A stretch of 64,000 nucleotides of DNA from Rutidosis leptorrhynchoides (Eukaryota > Streptophyta > Magnoliopsida > Asterales > Asteraceae): NCBI RefSeq assembly GCF_046630445.1, contig NC_092340.1:36168001-36232000 (forward strand). Reading direction: 5' to 3'. Each line of letters begins with the position of its first letter. Position 1 is the stretch's first letter. The position numbers were made by a program, and so were the translations under genes. The notes below the pieces were generated by a model. That model did no database searches. It saw only the letters and a program-made list of their open reading frames with translations, and was not told the origin of the DNA. Below are positions 38,477-51,682 of this stretch, piece after piece.

Positions 38477-38607
38477 CTAGTTTTATCTTATTATTATTAT
38501 TATCTTTATCAATAAAAGGATTTATCAGTAAAAATTGTTATTTTTATTATTATTACTATCGTTATTATCGTTAAAGTTATAATTAGTATTATTATTATTA
38601 TTATCTA

Positions 38608-38693
<86 letters not shown>

Positions 38694-38925
38694 TAATATA
38701 TATATCATTATTTAAAAATGGTTATTGTTATTGTTATTATTATTATGATATTATCATTAAAATAATTATTAGTATTATCGTTAATAATGTCATAGTAATT
38801 ATCATTATTAGTATTATTGTAATTAAAACTAATATTAGTAACACCTAATTATTTTGATTACTATTATTGTCATTAATATGAACACGATATAAAAGACGAT
38901 TAAAAGCTATTAAACGAAACGATTA
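38477..38925 (+). repeat. Right copy of the C-LTR duplication around D
   Basis: Starts CTAGTTTTATC right after D's 3' LTR and runs on into the rest of C's LTR. Slightly longer than the left copy because of its ATT microsatellite (about 38,608-38,690). Confidence 0.88.
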
Positions 38926-40599
38926 GGAAATAATAAGTAAGAGTATCTTGATGAAATTAAAATATTATAAGATATTGATTTAGATAAAATTATCGTTCTT
39001 ATTATTTTTATCATTACTATTATTATTAAAAGTATCGTTAGTATTAAAACTATAATTTTAACAAAAATTATCATTTTAATAGAAATGTCATTGTCATTAT
39101 AAAATACCATTATTATTATCATTTTAAATAGAATTATTATTTTAAAGATAATATTAAAAAGTGTCGTAAATATTAAAGTTATCATAACTAGAATTATCAT
39201 TTTATCATAATGTCATCTTAGTAATTATAAATATTGATATTTTTATTAATAAAATAATAATAATTATTATTACAAAATAATACAACTTTTACTTACTATT
39301 ATTATGAATATTATTTTATCAAATAAATATGTGATACAAACATATTTTACTACGTGTAATAAAATTTCTTTAATAATACCTATCATATTATCTTTATGAT
39401 ATTAAATGAACTCTATAAATCTTATTACTTAATATATATAAAAGTATATTTTATTATATAAATTTTAATATAAAATTTTATTTATTAATAAATGAATTAT
39501 ATTATTTACTCTAATATTTTTTTTAAATATTTAAAAATATAAAACGACGAAATTTAAACTATATATTAATTATGTATAGATTTTGGAAATCATTTTGAGT
39601 CAAATTGACTTTTGTTGACCTATGCATGTTAGTCTCGAGCATTAGGATTATGGTACACTATGACTTGACCTAATTTGTTAGACAAACATTGACCAACACA
39701 TAAATATATATAATTAATATAGGTTCGTGAATCCGAGGCCAACCCTGCACTTGTTCAATGACGTTATATGTATTTTTACTACGAAATACAGTATGGTGAG
39801 TTTCATTTGCTTTTTTACCCTTTATATTTTTGGGCTGAGAATACATGCGTAATTTTTTATAAATGTTTTACGAAATAGACACAAGTAATTGAAACTACAT
39901 TATATGGGTGAATGATCGAAGCCGAATATGCCCCTTTTGCTTGGTAACCTAAGAATTAGTAAACTGATCTACTAATTGACGCGAATCCTAAAGATAGATC
40001 TATTGGGCCTAACGAACCCCATCCAAAGTACCGGATGTTTTAATACTTCGAATTCGTTTTTATCATGTCCGAAGGATTTTCCGGAATGATAGGGGATATT
40101 CTTATATGCATCTTGTTAATGTCGGTTACCAGGTGTTCACCATATGAATGATTTTTGTCTCTATGCATGGGACGTATATTTATAAGAACTGAAAATGAAA
40201 TTCTTGTGGTCTATTAAAATAATGGAAATGAATGTTTATGATAAACTAATGAACTCACCAACCTTTTGGTTGACACTTTAAAGCATGTTTATTCTCAGGT
40301 GTTAAAGAAATCTTCCGCTGTGCATTTGCTCATTTTAGAGATATTACTTGGAGTCATTCATGGCATATTTTGAAAGACGTTGCATTCGAGTCATTGAAAT
40401 TCACCAAGATTATTATTAAGTCAATTATAGTTGGATGTATTATGAAATGGTATGCATGTCGTCAACTTTCGTTGTAAAGAAAGTTTGTCTTTTAGAAACG
40501 AATGCAATGTTTGTAAAATGTATCATATAAATGTCAAATACCTCGCGATGTAATCAACTATTGTGAATCGTTTATAATGTATATGAACGGGTTCTTTCA
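38926..40599 (+). repeat. 3' LTR of element C, right part
   Basis: Continuation of C's LTR after D. Includes the conserved LTR 3' third (TTTTTGGGCTGAGAATACAT near 39,827; AATATGCCCC; GATAGATCTATTGGGC) shared with A, B and D, and ends GGGTTCTTTCA. Confidence 0.78.
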
Positions 40600-40948
40600 G
40601 CAATCAAAGAAATTTCAAGAAAAAGTGGACGTGCGCTTCGGTAACCTTAAACGAAATTCAAAATAAGAGCTTTGAGTGGTTCTCGAATCGTTATCGCAAG
40701 AAAAAGTTCGAGTGGAGTCAATGGCTAGCGGACCCTTCATGCTATCTGAGCATTTAACCTTCGGTTTCATCCCAGATTCTCGTGTGTCCAAGCCAAAGTC
40801 ATACTTCCAGTTTTTGTATATTTCATTTTTTTCATTTGTGTTGAGTTTTGCTGCTTGTATAGTCTTGTGTACATGTACATGTTATAAATTCTCTCTTTTT
40901 TAATAAACTATCATGGCTGCTTTTCATAAAAAAAAAAAAAAAAAAAAA
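40600..40948 (+). mobile_element. 3' end of an L1-type LINE
   Basis: An open frame encodes SFEWFSNRYRKKKFEWSQW with LADPSCY, like the carboxyl end of plant L1 reverse transcriptases (a W/F-rich SFxW-xNR-W-xW-P ending), stopping at 40,757. A short 3' UTR and a run of about 20 A follow (40,928-40,948). The 5' part is missing because element C interrupts it. L1 assignment is from the ending and poly(A) only. Confidence 0.55.
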
Positions 40949-41368
40949 CTAATAGCTACAAACTACCACTTACAAATTATAAGCGACCAAATAACAGTTA
41001 TAAATTATCAGTTAGTTTTGCCGAACATATTTACTAATAATTTAACCTTGATTGATGTATTTATGTATGTACTCAATTTTTTAAAGGAAAAAAATATATA
41101 TACTTAGTGGTTGAATGAATCGAACAAATACATATAATATAATATATAATATATAATATATATAATTATATAATAAATATAAATAAATAGCTGTAAACAA
41201 AATAGAAAATATAATCATAAAAAAACGCCTTCTCTCTCCCACATAGACAAACATTATACGAAGAAAAAAAGTTTCCGATTGGTGAAATATGTAAGTGAGA
41301 CAACAAACACTGTGTGCTTTGTTCATTCACATAGTTATAGATACACTGACGCTATATCTAAATCTAAG
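40949..41368 (+). promoter_or_regulatory. Upstream region and 5' UTR of the AT3G12590-like gene
   Basis: Host sequence between the LINE poly(A) and the start codon. AT-rich with TATA-like runs (about 41,134-41,165), then a pyrimidine patch CCTTCTCTCTCCC (about 41,228-41,240), common near plant transcription starts. The transcription start is not determined. The promoter is therefore only about 420 bp from the retrotransposon nest. Confidence 0.45.
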
Positions 41369-42339
41369 ATGTCGACGAGCTTCAACAGTGGTCCTCGTAG
41401 TCCTGCCACCAGCTCTAGGTTGCAGTTGGGCGGCGTTGGTGGTATCTCCAGGGCTATCAGATCTTCATCTTCCAGAAAACCGCCGGAGCCCCTCCGCCGT
41501 GCAATCGCCGATTGTTTATCATCTTCTCTTATTTCCGTCCATGGAAGCTCCTCTGCCGTCATAACGGATGCTTCCAGGACCCTACGGGTACGCACCAACA
41601 TTAATTTTGTATTTAATTTGTTGAGATCCCTTACTTTAACATAGTTCTGCTATCTAGGGTTTTATAGTAACTGTGTGATTTGGATCATATAGTTTTTATA
41701 AGACTGTATCCACATTGTTGTAATTGAACATGGAATTGTAATTTCGCTTTTATGTGTGCATCTTAGGTTTAGATGGCCGGTGTTTGGGGAATCATGTTGT
41801 TTGATCAGGTAGATGAAATTGATGGTGTTTTAGGTTACATACATAGCTTAATTGTGTTAGAAAGCTGGTTAATTTATGAATACTGGATAACTGAGTGAAG
41901 ATTAGGTATTTTATTGTGAACATATATGTAAACAGATTTGGGAAAATATATCATGTTATTTCATTAAGGTTAAACCCTCTATTTATAATTGATGCAGTGC
42001 TAGGTAATATGATAAACTAGGAAACAAGATAACATATATTAGTATCAATCCTATCTTTAATATTTCCTCTCAAGTTGGAGTGGTGATGTTAATTATTCTC
42101 AACTTGCAAAACGTGATCCTCTTGAACATCAACTTCTTGAACTGCAGAAGTTGTGATGTGGTCCAGCGGTTGGTGGCCTGCCTCCTTTAGGGGAGGTCAG
42201 GAGTTCGACCTCCGTTGGCTACATATTAACCCACAATGAAGTTCCACCCATGGCAACTTTCCCACATCGCGTTTGGGGGGGTAACTGTGTAGGAGATGAA
42301 CGCGTGGGTGGTTAAGTCCCCCTGGGTGATCCTAACAGC

Positions 42340-42382
<43 letters not shown>

Positions 42383-43948
42383 CTTGAACTGCAACTGTAA
42401 TTTCTTCACATCCTGATTCAATTGGAAACGGACCATGGAGCGGGACAGAACAGGAACAAGGAATGGATCAGGAAAACATGAATTAGTATGATACCGAGTC
42501 ATCCGGACAAGTACCGGTTCTGAAGTTCACACTTAAACTAGAACAGGAACAGCAAATCAGGCCAGGAACTAGGAATTGGAAATAAAATCTCAAACATGAA
42601 CAAGAAAGGTAATTATTAGGAACACGAATAGGATCTTGAACAGTGATCAAGAGAGGAACAAGATGGGATTAGGAACGGGTTCTGGGAACGGATCTGGATC
42701 AGGTCGGGAACGGGAATGGACAGGAAAAAGTCTGAATATGGAACAATTTTCAGGATCAGGTTTCAAGACGTAATTATCTTGAACAAGACATAACAGGATC
42801 AAGAACTTGATCAACATGTTTCAAGACCTAAAAATCTTGAACGAAACAGAAATTGGAAACAGGATGAACACGAAACAGGATTTTGGGCTAGAATTTGAAA
42901 CAAGAAGTGATGGTTAGGGTTACACCGGCGACGGATGCAGACTAGGGTTCCGGCAGTGCCACTGTCGGAGGACTGAAATCTAAGTTGTCTAGGTTTCTGA
43001 TAGTTAGGGCTCTGATACAGTGTAAACAGATTTGGGAAAATATATTCGTGTTGTATCATTGAGAGGTTAAACCCTCTATCTCCGATACAAGAACTAAGAT
43101 TTCTGATAAACTAAGAAACAAGATAACATATACTAGGAAACAAAATAATCTTATAGTAATATTGATATTATCTTTAACAGTATTTAATATGTTGTTTGTG
43201 TTATGTAGTGTTTATGAGTCGAGCAAGTGTCAAATGTACTAGTGGAGATTAATGGATCATCTGAAATGTATTTACGAATAAGATTGTTTTTAGTGGTCAT
43301 TGTTACATAAACCTTAATCCAGATCATATTTACATTTGATATGGACCCTTAGCTTAAAGGGGATCAGATTTTACCCCCGCAAGGGTCCTTTAGATATTTA
43401 GGCTCGATGCTTCACAATTCGGGAAGAATAGATGAGGACGTGACGCATCGTATACGAGTAGGATGGTTGAAGTGGAAGGCTGCGAAAGGGGTGTTGTGCG
43501 ACAAGAAGGTCCCCTTTAAGCTAAAAGGGAAATTCTTCAAGGTGGCAATCAGACCAGCCATGCTGTACGGATCGGAGTGTTGGCCAATGACGAAGGCCCA
43601 AGAGAGGAGAATGGAGGTGGCAGAAATGAGAATGCTTAGATGGACGTGTGGTAAGACCATGCTAGATATGATACCAAATGGAGTTTTTAGGGAGAAATTG
43701 GAAGTTGGGAACATCATCAACAAACTTAGGGAAGGACGACTTAGATGGTTTGGGCATGTTAGGAGGCGCCCACTTTTAGCCCCGGTTAGGAGAGTCGAGA
43801 CCCTCGCCGTTGGCGGCTTAAGGAGAAGGGGTAGACCTAGACGTAGGATGGAGGATAGATTGAAGCTGGACATGAAAGAGCTTCTACTGACGGAGGACAT
43901 GACTTCTGATAGGAGCCTGTGGAGGAGTAGAATTGGAATAATTGGGTA

Positions 43949-43981
<33 letters not shown>

Positions 43982-46900
43982 CCAATGTTTATTATACATT
44001 TATTATACAACTACATATATAACTATAACTAGTTATTCTATAGCTACACTATATATAACCCTCCACATAGTATATATGCACCTGTATCTATTTATATGTA
44101 TTTAGACTATATATATGTATCGCTGCATATGTTGGTTACCTATATATGTACCTATGTATCTATGTAACATGTATTGGTGTATGTATGTTTGTCTGTCTTG
44201 TTTCTGTACCTAAGTATATAATCTACGAATGTATCTATATGTATATATGTTTAAGCATGAGTTTTTTTTATCCATGCTCATGTGTGGTGCGTGTGTATAT
44301 ATATATATATGTATTTATTTTGTTTGTCTGTATGTTTACTTGATTTTAAATGGTTTTGTGCTCTGTATGATCCATGTTATTTGCCCTACTGTTGTGCATT
44401 ACTGCTTTATGTGTTCTTTTTTTTGGTTACTGTGTATGGTTGCTTCTTGCTAGGAGCACATAACTCTTACAGGTACGTATCTTTTGCCCTATCTTTTCGT
44501 TTTTTTTGAGCACTTCTGGCCGGAGGTCCGTTTGGAAGCAATCTCTTTTGCTCTAGAGTAGAGGGAGGGACGACCTTATCTAGGCGCGGGTTCTATACCC
44601 GCGGCTGGAGTAGTGACTTCCTTCTAATCTAGGGTACGAGGAATGATTGTCTACACCCACCTCTCCCATACCCCACTTTTGTGGGATTGGGTGTTGTTGT
44701 TGTTGTTGTATGGACCCTTAGCTTACGCATATAGGAAAGTCAGTATAGTATGGTGTAAGATGTGAGGTTCAAACATATATAGTTACGAAACTTTAGTTAC
44801 TACAATATAGAATATTTTCTTGAAATTAAAGAACCACATAAGTAAAAATAATAGTTATTTTAATTTAGATTTACTGAGGAGTGCACTTGCAATATTACAT
44901 AATTGGTAATTGAATTCAACACCCTCAACTTAATTCTGTCACATAGTGATTAAATAGATAGAGATAGATTTGCACTATATTTTTGACAGAGTTCAGTGTG
45001 TGAAGTTTTGCCACCGTTACTTGTGCGGTGTAAGTGATTAAGTATTTATAGAGTTACTTATACTGGTAAGAATTGGTGAGGAGTGCTCACCAGGGTTATA
45101 ATTATGCCTCTAGCTTTTCTTTTGTAAAATGTAATAAATCAAATTAAAAACGTTACAACAACAACAACAATACCCAATCCCACGAATGTAGGGTATGGGG
45201 GAGGTGGAGTGTAGACAATCATTCCTCGTACTCTAGACTAGAAGGAAACCCCTACTCCACTTGCGGGTATAGAACCCGCGACTAGATAAGATCGTCCCTC
45301 TCTCTACTCGAGAGCCAAGAGATTGCTTCCTAGAGGACCTCCGGCCAGAACTGCTCATCCAAACGAAATAATGCGGACATATGTACCTGTAAGAGTTATG
45401 TGCGCCTAGGGAGATGCAACCATACGAGGTAGCCATAAAAGAAGACTAATATAGTAGTGATGCACATCAGTATGACAGATAGCTTGAATAATATAATGCG
45501 CAGAGATATGAGAAACGTTATGAACACTTATTTTGACAAGTGACCGGATTTGCTTTCTTTATGGCAGGACTATTTAGCATCACATACAACTACTGACCTG
45601 GCCTACGGTGTGATATTAGAGCACACACTTGCGGAGAGAGAGCGAAGGTACTTAACATACATCTTTCGTTACTATAAGATATTTTCGTATGCTTTCATTA
45701 ATGCTTGACATGCAGATATATCTACTCTTTGGCTATTAAAGCACTGGCTATAATATCGTGACAATGTTTAGGGTACAATAGCATATAATAAGTACCATTA
45801 TGTAATTTGGTCTAGTTGATGTTGTTTCCCTTACTTGACATCAAGTCTGGTTGATAATAATGATACATACTTTTTGGGTTGAAGCTAGTATCGAGGATGT
45901 ACCAACCATATGAGCGGGTCTTTTTTCTTCTTTTTTCCACTTAGATAGTCTATCAACAATGTATTGATGCTACCAATAGTAAACCGATAATAGCTATTAT
46001 AGTTATATTGTGTTCTAATACAAAGTTTTTATCCGTAACAGCCCTGCAGTGGTTGCAAGGTGTGTGGCTCTTTTGAAACGTTATCTCCTAAGGTAAGTGC
46101 TCTTTATAAGGCTGCTTATTTTTGTTATTTCAATTTATTTCAGGTCAATTCAAGAATGTATATATTCATTAAACGCGATTGTCATGTTTCTTAATTATGG
46201 CTTAAAATGTTGATTGATTAGATTTTTTTAAATTATTGGCATTTCTTGATAGCTTGTCAAGAATGGTTTCTTTGTGCACACTGAAAAAACTATGATATTA
46301 AATTACTAACAGAGACTGATATGTTATCTTTTTTTTTTTTTTTTTTTGCAGATATAAACCAAGTGAGGAGACTCTATTAGAGATTGACCGTTTCTGTTTA
46401 AATATAATAACGGAGTGTGATGTCAGCCCAAGTAGAAGACTAACATCTAAATCTCCGACCCCACAAATCGGTGGTTCGTCAACTACTTTAACCGGATCAC
46501 CTTTGCCCGTTGCAAGTTTTGCTTCAGGAGGACTTGTAAAGTCACTATATTATATTCATTCTCTTGTGGATCAACATGTTCCAAATAGATCATTCCAACC
46601 AGCAGCTTTCGCGGGTGCTAGTTCTACATCAAGACAATCACTTCCATCATTATCATCACAAATGAGCAAATCTTTTAATTCCCAAATTAGCCCTGGTATT
46701 GGTAAAGAAGCTTCTGAGATCAAAGAAGGTTCATCTTTATCTGTATTGGATTCACCAATACCTGAAGACAACGATGGAGTTGAAGATGACGACTTCATAG
46801 CCAGTAACGTGTTCAAATGGCGATGGCATGGGGACCCACAATCATCTTTACTTTCTACTGATAGGTACTCCCATATTTCTGTTATTAGATGCAATCATTT

Positions 46901-49900
46901 TACTATTATCATCATCATTATCATTTTTTTTACTGTTATTTGTCATAAAGTTTGTAACTTTAACTGTGTAGTGATCGGATATTGAATCATAAAGACATGA
47001 GCAAGCACAATTTTCTTGAAGTGGGTGCTGCTGCTCTTCTTTTAGGGGACATGGAAGCTAAAACAAAAGGTGAATTTTGGAGAAATTTCGGTAGCATAGA
47101 TATGCCCTACCTTGATCAACTACTACAGCCTTCGTTACTCACAACTGTTACCAATTCTGCCTCTGCTCGGGCCCACTTGAGAGCCATAACCGCTTCTAAA
47201 CGCTCCAAAATAGGCCCTAATCAGATTTGGTATGCTTGTATATTAAAACTTTCTTGTATTGCTGCATAATTCTTAATTGTCATCGATATTATCAACTCTA
47301 TTGTAAATAGTGTTATAATTATTCTTGTTTTGCAGGGAAGATTCTCCTATGACAACCTTCCGTCCTCGTTCACGACCACTTTTTCAATATCGTCATTACA
47401 GGTATAACTACCTTACAAAGCTACAAGCTTTTTAAGTTTTTATACCTGTTACATACCTTAAAGTTAGGTTATTCTAGTAAGCAATTACAAAACTCAAACA
47501 ACAAAAACTAAAACTGAAACATTGATAGAGAGAGAACTATCTCATGTGATGTACATATGTTTCTGTTCAGCATTTAATTTTTTTTTTTCTTTTATCTTTT
47601 TAAGTGCGGTTTACTTGCTCTCACTCTCGGTGCATTTAATCTTTCAGTGAACAACAACCATTAAAATTAAATCCTGTTGAAGTCGGAGAAGTTATAGCTG
47701 CAGTTTGCGCTGAAAGGCCATCTCCGATTGCTAATGTGATGACAGTCTCATCTAAACTTAGTAGCAGCAGTGGTAAACCATCAATGGATGTGGCTGTTAG
47801 CGTTCTAATCAAACTTGTAATAGACATGTATGTCATTATCTGACTATTCATTTGTTCATTGACTTCACTAGTTTACTTTTTATGATATGAACTTAATCTT
47901 TTAATACGTGTATGCATTTTTTTCTTCACGAAGTTTGATTATGTTGCGGAAAGTTATAAGCTTTTTTTATGTAGGTATGTGCTGGACTCTGGGGTGGCTG
48001 CCCCACTCTTGCTATCTATGCTTGAGGTTCTGTTTCTGTTTCCATTACACGTTCTTTGGTATTTTATATCTAAATGTTCAATTTAATTACCTTTTCCATG
48101 TTACACTTTCAGGAAATGCTTAGTTCTTCACAGTTGACCTCAAAAGTTCGTGCTTTTGACTTAATTCTGAACCTTGGTGTTCATGGTCATTTATTGGAAC
48201 CACTTTTAGCCGATGATGCTTCCACCATTGAGGAAGAATACTCTCAAGAACCATACCTTGACAAAAATCTGTCAATCCAGGGTACGAGACAGCCAGATTA
48301 CCTCAAGGCCCAAAGTTTATCGGCAATAAATAACTTCGAATCATGGATATTGTGCATTTTGTATGAAGTTCTTCTCCTTCTTGTGCAGGTAACAAAATTT
48401 TATTATATTACGTTCTCTTAAACTTTAAAAAATTCTTGTAAGAAGCTGGAAACATGTTGTATATATGGATTATGGACTATATTTCAAGAAAATGTTTCCA
48501 CTTGCAGGCAGAGGAAAAGGAAGAACCGGTCTGGGCTTCTGCCCTCAGCTGTTTACTCTATTTTGTTTGTGATAGAGGCAAAATTCGGAGAAGCAGATTA
48601 AAAGGTCTTGACATAAGAGTGAGTTGTTTTGTCGTAATTTCATTGTTACATTCTTTTATACTTGCATGAAAAAAAGTTACCTTGTTTCAGTCTCAATAAT
48701 AGGTATAGATATGATACATGATATCCTTATACACCCTGTTAATATATAAATTTTTTAGTAAGTTATCAGTGAGTTCGGAAATGGTACTGTCTGGAAGTGC
48801 TTTCTTATCTATACTTGTGTATATTCATACTTAAAATGACATGGCTTAGTCTTTCAATATACTTGGTGTGTGATAAATGATTCTATTCACAGGTTATTAA
48901 ATTGCTTATACAAATTAGTAGGAGAAACTCCTGGGCAGAGTTGGTTCATTGCAAGTTGATTAATATGTTAACGAACATGTTTTATGAAACCCCTGAGGGG
49001 TCCACCACATCCAACCCAACATTTCTGGTGGATCAGGTTGATCTGATTGGAGGAATTGAGTTTGTATTCATTGAGGTACTCTATGCAATTCAATTTGAAA
49101 TATTAGAGTCTGGTATCCAATCCTATTTAGTCTTTCGGTATGTTCTAAATACTGATTTTTTTATTGTTATTTTTTGCATATGCAGCTAGTGATCTCAAAC
49201 TCTAGAGAAGGCAGGAGAAATTTATATTTGGTGCTTTTTGATTATGTTGTGCATAAAATAAATGAGAGTTGTATAGCTAGTGGAATTTCAGAGTATAATG
49301 ATGATGAGATTCAACCAATAGCATCGTTGCTCACTCTTGCGGATGCACCTGAGGCTTTACATATTTCCGTCAAACTTGGGATCGAAGGCATTGGTGATAT
49401 TTTACGGAGTTCGATATCCGCTGCATTACCCAGATACTCCAACAGTGAAAGACTCAATATGGTACACAATTTTTTTTTTTTTTTATTTTGATCCCTTAAA
49501 TATTGTCATTACAAGAGTACCTTAGTTTGCTTGGTTGAATTATTTTAGGAGTTTGAAAACATATAGACAACGCCTTTTGGTTACTTTTGATCCATTTAAC
49601 CCCTTTTGTTTTTGCTAACTTTCTAACATCGAATTCTTTTGACCCATTGAGTGAATGTAACCCGAATCGACCCGTTGGAGTTACAAATTATCTTAACTTG
49701 ACCCATTTTCAAGAAAATGTACATAATTTGCCACCTTTAGTGATTTTCTGGGAAACATACCAACTCTTATGTCTTTATGATTTATTGTGTTTACGTTCTT
49801 TTATAGCTTTTGGAGAAGATCATGGAGAAGTTTGACTCACTTCTAAGATCATTGACTCACTTGGACAAAGAATTTAGTCACATGACAGAATTAACAAAAT

Positions 49901-51651
49901 CCTACAAGTATCTAGAAAGCTTTGAAGGAGGAGTTTTGAGAAACAGTTATGGTTTAAAGGTGAAGCTTGCTTGGGCCACTTTACATTCCCTTCTTCATTC
50001 AGAGCGAGCTGCCATTCGTGAAAACGGGTATGTTTGGTTGGGTGATTTGCTTATAGCAGAAATAAACGATGACGGTGATTCGATATGGTCAAACATTACG
50101 AATCTGCAGAAGAGAATTAAACTTGCTTCTGTTAAAGATTACTCGCCCGAGTTAGATATTCCACTACCCATTTGGCTTATGTGTGGGCTTTTGAAGTCGA
50201 AGAATAATCTCATAAGATGGGGCTTTCTTTTTGTTCTCGAGAGACTTCTTATGCGTTGCAAGTTTTTGTTAGATGAAAATGAGTTACAGCAGCATTCAGT
50301 TAACAATGATACTCATGGGAAAACACGCCTTGATAAGGCAAACGCTGTAATAGACATTATGAGCAGCGCATTATCATTGGTGGCTCAGATTAATGTAACA
50401 GATCGCATGAATATTTTAAAGGTAGGTTCTTTTTGTAAAAATTTATACCCTTTTTTATTTACTTATGTTATATGAGTCTGTGAGGTTTATTGTGCGCCCG
50501 TGCGAGTGTGTGTGGGAGGGGGTAATATAGGAAAATGAAAGCCGTGTCGACAATCATATCTCTACCCGAATGTACGTGTAGTATTTTTTTTTTTTTTTTT
50601 GGAACATTGTATAAAAAGGTATTAACTTTCATATGTTTAAAACTTCTAGTATGATATTCCAATTGATGATTTTATATCAAATTGTCATTGTAGCCTTATT
50701 TTGACTCTTCGTTTATTGTTCTGCTTTGAACAGATGTGCGACATTCTGTTTTCTCAATTGTGCCTGAAAGTTGTTCCCGGAGACAAATCCTCATCTGCAG
50801 ACACGTTACGTCATTCTAAGAGTTTTAATTACTCTGTTTGGAATAAAAATACAAGTGTGATGGAAGATCTTCCTGTAAGAGAGAACTTTTGCTGGGACCC
50901 AGTTGAAAATTGTAAGGGCAAATCTGGAAATAACACAAATGATTCTACCAGTGAGACTGCATCAATGGCGGCTTTGCTCCTTCAAGGACAGGCCATTGTT
51001 CCTATGCAACTGGTTGCACGTGTGCCTGCAGATTTGTTTTACTGGCCGTTGATTCAACTAGCGGCAGCTGCTACCGACAATATTGCACTGGGTGTGTCTG
51101 TTGGTAGTAAAGGCGGCGGGAACTTACCTGGCGCCACGTCAGATATTAGGTCCACCCTTCTTTTATTGCTGATTGGTAAGTGCACTGCAGACCCTGATGC
51201 TTTTAAAGAAGTTGGTGGAGAAGACTTTTTCAGGTAAATCTTTTATCTTTAGTCACTTAACAAATGTCAAAATGGGCGGGTGATGTAATGGATCAAAAAT
51301 TTATCTTTCTTAGTTTTATCTTATTAGGTACTTTGTGTCATATGTGGCTACATAAAAATTTTTTGTACCTGTATGACATGTTAGAGATAAACCATAACCC
51401 AAATTGACCCATTTACATGGAAATGGGTAGAAATTGCACCAATTAGCTTTGTGTTTCTCACTTTCCACTTCTTTTCACATATCGTATCTTACTAAGCAGT
51501 TGAATGGTATTTGGCAGGGAGCTACTGGATGATACGGACTCCAGGGTGGCTTATTTCTCATCAACTTTCCTTTTAAAGGTTAATTAAATATTTATTTTTT
51601 TCTATCAATAAACTAATTGGCTGAACGTTGTAGCAATCTTATTGAAAGATG

Positions 51652-51682
<31 letters not shown>

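Larger units (their letters stand above)
19342..40599 (+). mobile_element. LTR retrotransposon C, non-autonomous Ty3/gypsy-type (5' part outside window)
   Basis: What remains in view is the 3' half of the internal region (19,342-22,019) and a 3' LTR of about 4.6 kb, 22,020-40,599, opened by element D. The LTR starts TGTGACAACC after the PPT-side motif and ends TTCTTTCA. The left boundary is where element B entered it; C's 5' LTR and primer site must lie left of the window beyond A and B. Its internal sequence is homologous to that of A and B in the opposite orientation here, with no RT or integrase. It is itself inserted in an L1-type LINE; the right target copy would start at 40,600 (gcaat). 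Confidence 0.78.

Noticed and set aside
44146-44509. Cys/Tyr-rich ORFs
   Set aside because: They lie in the RTE 3' UTR and low-complexity TATG sequence in intron 1.
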